NCBI GenBank assembly: GCA_051658525.1 | Contig: JBOFMT010000007.1 | Coordinates: forward strand, 1-8,851 | Reading direction: 5' to 3' | DNA length: 8,851 nucleotides | Source of the DNA: JBOFMT01 sp051658525 | GTDB taxonomy: Bacteria; Bacillota_I; Bacilli_A; Erysipelotrichales; Erysipelotrichaceae | Shown: piece by piece, positions 7,271 through 8,851 of the stretch | Layout of the letters: each line of letters begins with the position of its first letter | Position numbering within the stretch: the stretch's first letter is position 1 | The notes under the pieces: model-generated | The model's database searches: none | Seen by the model: the letters and a program-made list of their open reading frames with translations, nothing else | What the model was told of the DNA's origin: nothing | Program-made: the position numbers and the translations under genes

Positions 7271-8274
7271 CATCATTACATATTGCCATATTAGGGGCAA
7301 CAGGAATCATTGGTGAGACCTTACTTGAGGTGTTGGCAGAACGAAACATTGCCATTCATCAGCTTTCCCTTTATGCAAGTCCAAAATCAAAGGGGAAACT
7401 AGTCACAGCGTTTGGACAAACTTGGACGGTACAATCTTTGGAAGATTTGAATTTAACAGGTGTGGATATTGTATTTGGAGCACTCAGCAATGAGCTTACA
7501 AAACAGTGTATCGCTCGTATTGAAAAGAGTGGAGCTTTGTTTATTGACAATAGCTCAGCTTTTCGCTTAGAGGAGGACATTCCACTGGTGATTCCTAGCA
7601 TCAATGCCCACCAGATAACCAAACATACAAAGCTCGTTGCAAATCCCAACTGTTCAACGATTATTGCCTGTTCTAGTATTGCTATGATTCAAAAACAATT
7701 TGGAATAAAGGCAATCGAAGCAACTACATACCAAGCGGTGAGTGGTGCTGGAATTGCGGGACTAGACACTTTGAAGTGCGAATTACAAGGTGAGAGCATG
7801 AGAAATTCCATCTTTTCAGCACCGATTGCGTACAATGTGATAGCGAAGATTGGGGATGTGCTAGCGGATGGATATACGAGTGAAGAAGCAAAGATGGAGG
7901 CAGAGGCTAGAAAAATCTTTGCCGTAGCTGATTTAAAAGTAGCAACTACATGCGTCCGTGTTCCCGTTGAACGAAGTCATAGTATTGCTCTAACGATTCA
8001 CATCCAACACCCTGTTTCTCTTGTCGAATTGGAACAAACCCTTCAAGAAACTACAGGTGTACAGTATTGGAAGTATCAAGTTCCTACACCGTTACAAGCA
8101 AGTCATCAAGATGATGTATTGGTGGGAAGACTAAGGAAAAGTAGACTGGATGAGGATGGGACACAATTTCAATTTTGGTGTTGTGGAGATCAACTTCGAA
8201 AAGGAGCAGCAAGCAATGCTGTTGATATTTTAATCGTTTATTTAGAATCAAGTAAAAAGGATGTTAGGAGTTAA
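7264..8274 (+). CDS. asd: Aspartate-semialdehyde dehydrogenase
   Basis: The 336-residue protein reduces aspartyl phosphate to L-aspartate semialdehyde with NADPH. It has the N-terminal nucleotide-binding motif ILGATGIIGE (9-18), the catalytic NPNCST (128-132, Cys130), Gln157 in TYQAVSGAG, RVPVERSHS (232-240) with the active-site His239, and CGDQLRKGAASNAV (307-320) near the C-terminus with Arg312 and Lys313. Length and motif order are normal for the family. GAGGAG (7250-7255) precedes the ATG, which overlaps lysC by seven bases. As last gene of the operon it closes the supply line of aspartate semialdehyde to the dehydrogenase at 3589-4788. It could equally serve cell-wall and amino-acid synthesis, since diaminopimelate and threonine start from the same compound. 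Confidence 0.94.
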   Translation: MLASLHIAILGATGIIGETLLEVLAERNIAIHQLSLYASPKSKGKLVTAFGQTWTVQSLEDLNLTGVDIVFGALSNELTKQCIARIEKSGALFIDNSSAFRLEEDIPLVIPSINAHQITKHTKLVANPNCSTIIACSSIAMIQKQFGIKAIEATTYQAVSGAGIAGLDTLKCELQGESMRNSIFSAPIAYNVIAKIGDVLADGYTSEEAKMEAEARKIFAVADLKVATTCVRVPVERSHSIALTIHIQHPVSLVELEQTLQETTGVQYWKYQVPTPLQASHQDDVLVGRLRKSRLDEDGTQFQFWCCGDQLRKGAASNAVDILIVYLESSKKDVRS

Positions 8275-8281
8275 CATCCTT
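8257..8281 (+). terminator. Weak hairpin over the asd stop codon (possible terminator)
   Basis: AAGGATGTTA at 8257-8266 pairs perfectly with 8272-8281 around a five-base loop, giving a ten-base-pair stem that contains the stop codon of asd. Only three pairs are G-C and no proper T-run follows (the next bases are CTAAATTTG). As an intrinsic terminator it would be poor, but it is the only candidate between the operon and the tRNA promoter. It may instead protect the 3' end of the message. Confidence 0.4.
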
Positions 8282-8361
8282 CTAAATTTGCTTGAAAGCC
8301 TATACAAAAATACGGATAAAATAACAACTGAAATAAAAATAAAAAAAGATGATAAAAGCTA

Positions 8362-8390
8362 TTGACGTAACATTCGAAATACGATATACT
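8362..8390 (+). promoter_or_regulatory. Strong sigma-A promoter of the tRNA array
   Basis: TTGACG (8362-8367) and TATACT (8385-8390) are separated by exactly 17 bases, and each matches five of six consensus positions. Transcription should start near 8397, about 40 bases before the first tRNA. A six-base inverted repeat (TTATCG at 8392-8397, CGATAA at 8406-8411) overlaps the expected start. Confidence 0.8.
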
Positions 8391-8436
8391 CTTATCGTTG
8401 TCAACCGATAACACAGCATAGAAGTACAATTGATAC

Positions 8437-8512
8437 GGGGGTTTAGCTCAGTTGGGAGAGCATCTGCCTTACAAGCAGAGGGTCAGCGGTTCGAGCCCGT
8501 TAACCCCCACCA
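8437..8512 (+). tRNA. tRNA-Val (anticodon TAC)
   Basis: The cloverleaf is complete: acceptor GGGGGTT pairs with AACCCCC, the D-stem GCTC/GAGC and anticodon stem TCTGC/GCAGA pair perfectly, and the anticodon TAC is at 8470-8472. The T-arm has the TTCGAGC loop with one G-U pair in the stem. CCA is encoded at 8510-8512. It is the first member of the array; a run of nine Ts follows in the spacer. Confidence 0.96.
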
Positions 8513-8535
8513 TGATTCTTTTTTTTTCGAAATTT

Positions 8536-8611
<76 letters not shown>

Positions 8612-8622
8612 TTTACAAACGT

Positions 8623-8706
8623 GGGCGGGTAGCGAAGAGGCTAAACGCGACTGACTGTAACTCAGTTCCTTACGGTTCGGCGGTTCGAATCCGTCCCCTC
8701 CCACCA
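8623..8706 (+). tRNA. tRNA-Tyr (anticodon GTA), with an acceptor-stem mismatch
   Basis: This is a class II tRNA with a long variable region (about 8667-8678). The D-stem GCG/CGC, anticodon stem ACTGA/TCAGT with GTA at 8657-8659, T-arm with TTCGAAT loop, and encoded CCA (8704-8706) are all present. The acceptor GGGCGGG (8623-8629) faces CCCTCCC (8696-8702), leaving a C-U mismatch at the fourth pair (8626 with 8699). An A at 8626 would restore perfect pairing. The rest looks functional. Confidence 0.93.
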
Positions 8707-8725
8707 TCTTATTTTCATCAAATAT

Positions 8726-8801
8726 TGGGCTATAGCCAAGCGGTAAGGCACCAGACTTTGACTCTGGCATTTCTCTGGTTCGAATCCAGATAGCCCAGCC
8801 A
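8726..8801 (+). tRNA. tRNA-Gln (anticodon TTG)
   Basis: Acceptor TGGGCTA pairs with TAGCCCA. The D-stem is GCC/GGC, the anticodon stem CCAGA/TCTGG encloses CTTTGAC with anticodon TTG at 8758-8760, and the T-loop is TTCGAAT. The discriminator base is G and CCA is encoded at 8799-8801. It closely resembles the Bacillus-type tRNA-Gln. Confidence 0.96.
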
Positions 8802-8811
8802 TTTATTTGAT

Positions 8812-8851
8812 GACCCGTTAGCTCAGTTGGTAGAGCATCTGACTTTTAATC
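8812..8851 (+). tRNA. tRNA-Lys (anticodon TTT), partial, cut by window end
   Basis: The 5' half is present: acceptor strand GACCCGT, D-stem GCTC/GAGC, the 5' anticodon strand TCTGA and loop CTTTTAA with anticodon TTT at 8845-8847. The sequence ends two bases into the 3' side of the anticodon stem, so the T-arm and CCA lie outside the window. The array probably continues. Confidence 0.9.

Overview
The window reads as a piece of chromosome from a low-GC Gram-positive bacterium (Bacillota). The reasons are strong AGGAGG-type ribosome binding sites, very AT-rich intergenic DNA, Bacillus/Clostridium-like polyamine and aspartate-family enzymes, and tRNA genes that all encode their CCA ends. An Erysipelotrichia-like or neighbouring lineage is a guess; the sequence does not fix the genus.

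Layout: (1) Positions 1-436 are an extremely A/T-rich leader with no credible gene. It contains phased A-tracts, a cluster of interleaved inverted repeats at 131-203, an AT-rich hairpin at 212-236 and a good sigma-A-type promoter at 325-353. (2) Positions 437-8274 are one tightly packed seven-gene plus-strand operon: arginine decarboxylase (speA), a divergent spermidine synthase homologue (speE-like), agmatinase (speB), carboxy(nor)spermidine dehydrogenase (CASDH), carboxy(nor)spermidine decarboxylase (nspC), aspartate kinase (lysC) and aspartate-semialdehyde dehydrogenase (asd). Neighbouring genes overlap by 1, 4, 8, 1 and 7 nt, and the only gap is 11 nt. (3) Positions 8275-8436 hold a weak hairpin at the asd stop codon and a strong promoter. 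(4) Positions 8437-8851 are a tRNA array, Val(TAC)-Thr(TGT)-Tyr(GTA)-Gln(TTG)-Lys(TTT); the last is cut by the window end.

How the genes fit together: SpeA and SpeB convert arginine to agmatine and putrescine. LysC and Asd convert aspartate to aspartyl phosphate and then aspartate semialdehyde. CASDH condenses aspartate semialdehyde with putrescine using NADPH to give carboxyspermidine, and NspC decarboxylates this to spermidine. The operon is therefore a self-contained route from arginine and aspartate to spermidine that needs no decarboxylated S-adenosylmethionine. This makes the SpeE homologue the puzzle. No speD (AdoMet decarboxylase) is visible, and its signature motifs are changed (GSGHGG instead of GGGDGG; Asn instead of the second Asp of the DxxD acceptor motif) while the rest of the fold is well kept. 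It may use another donor or acceptor, make a longer polyamine, or depend on a distant speD. This is the best candidate for undescribed biochemistry in the window.
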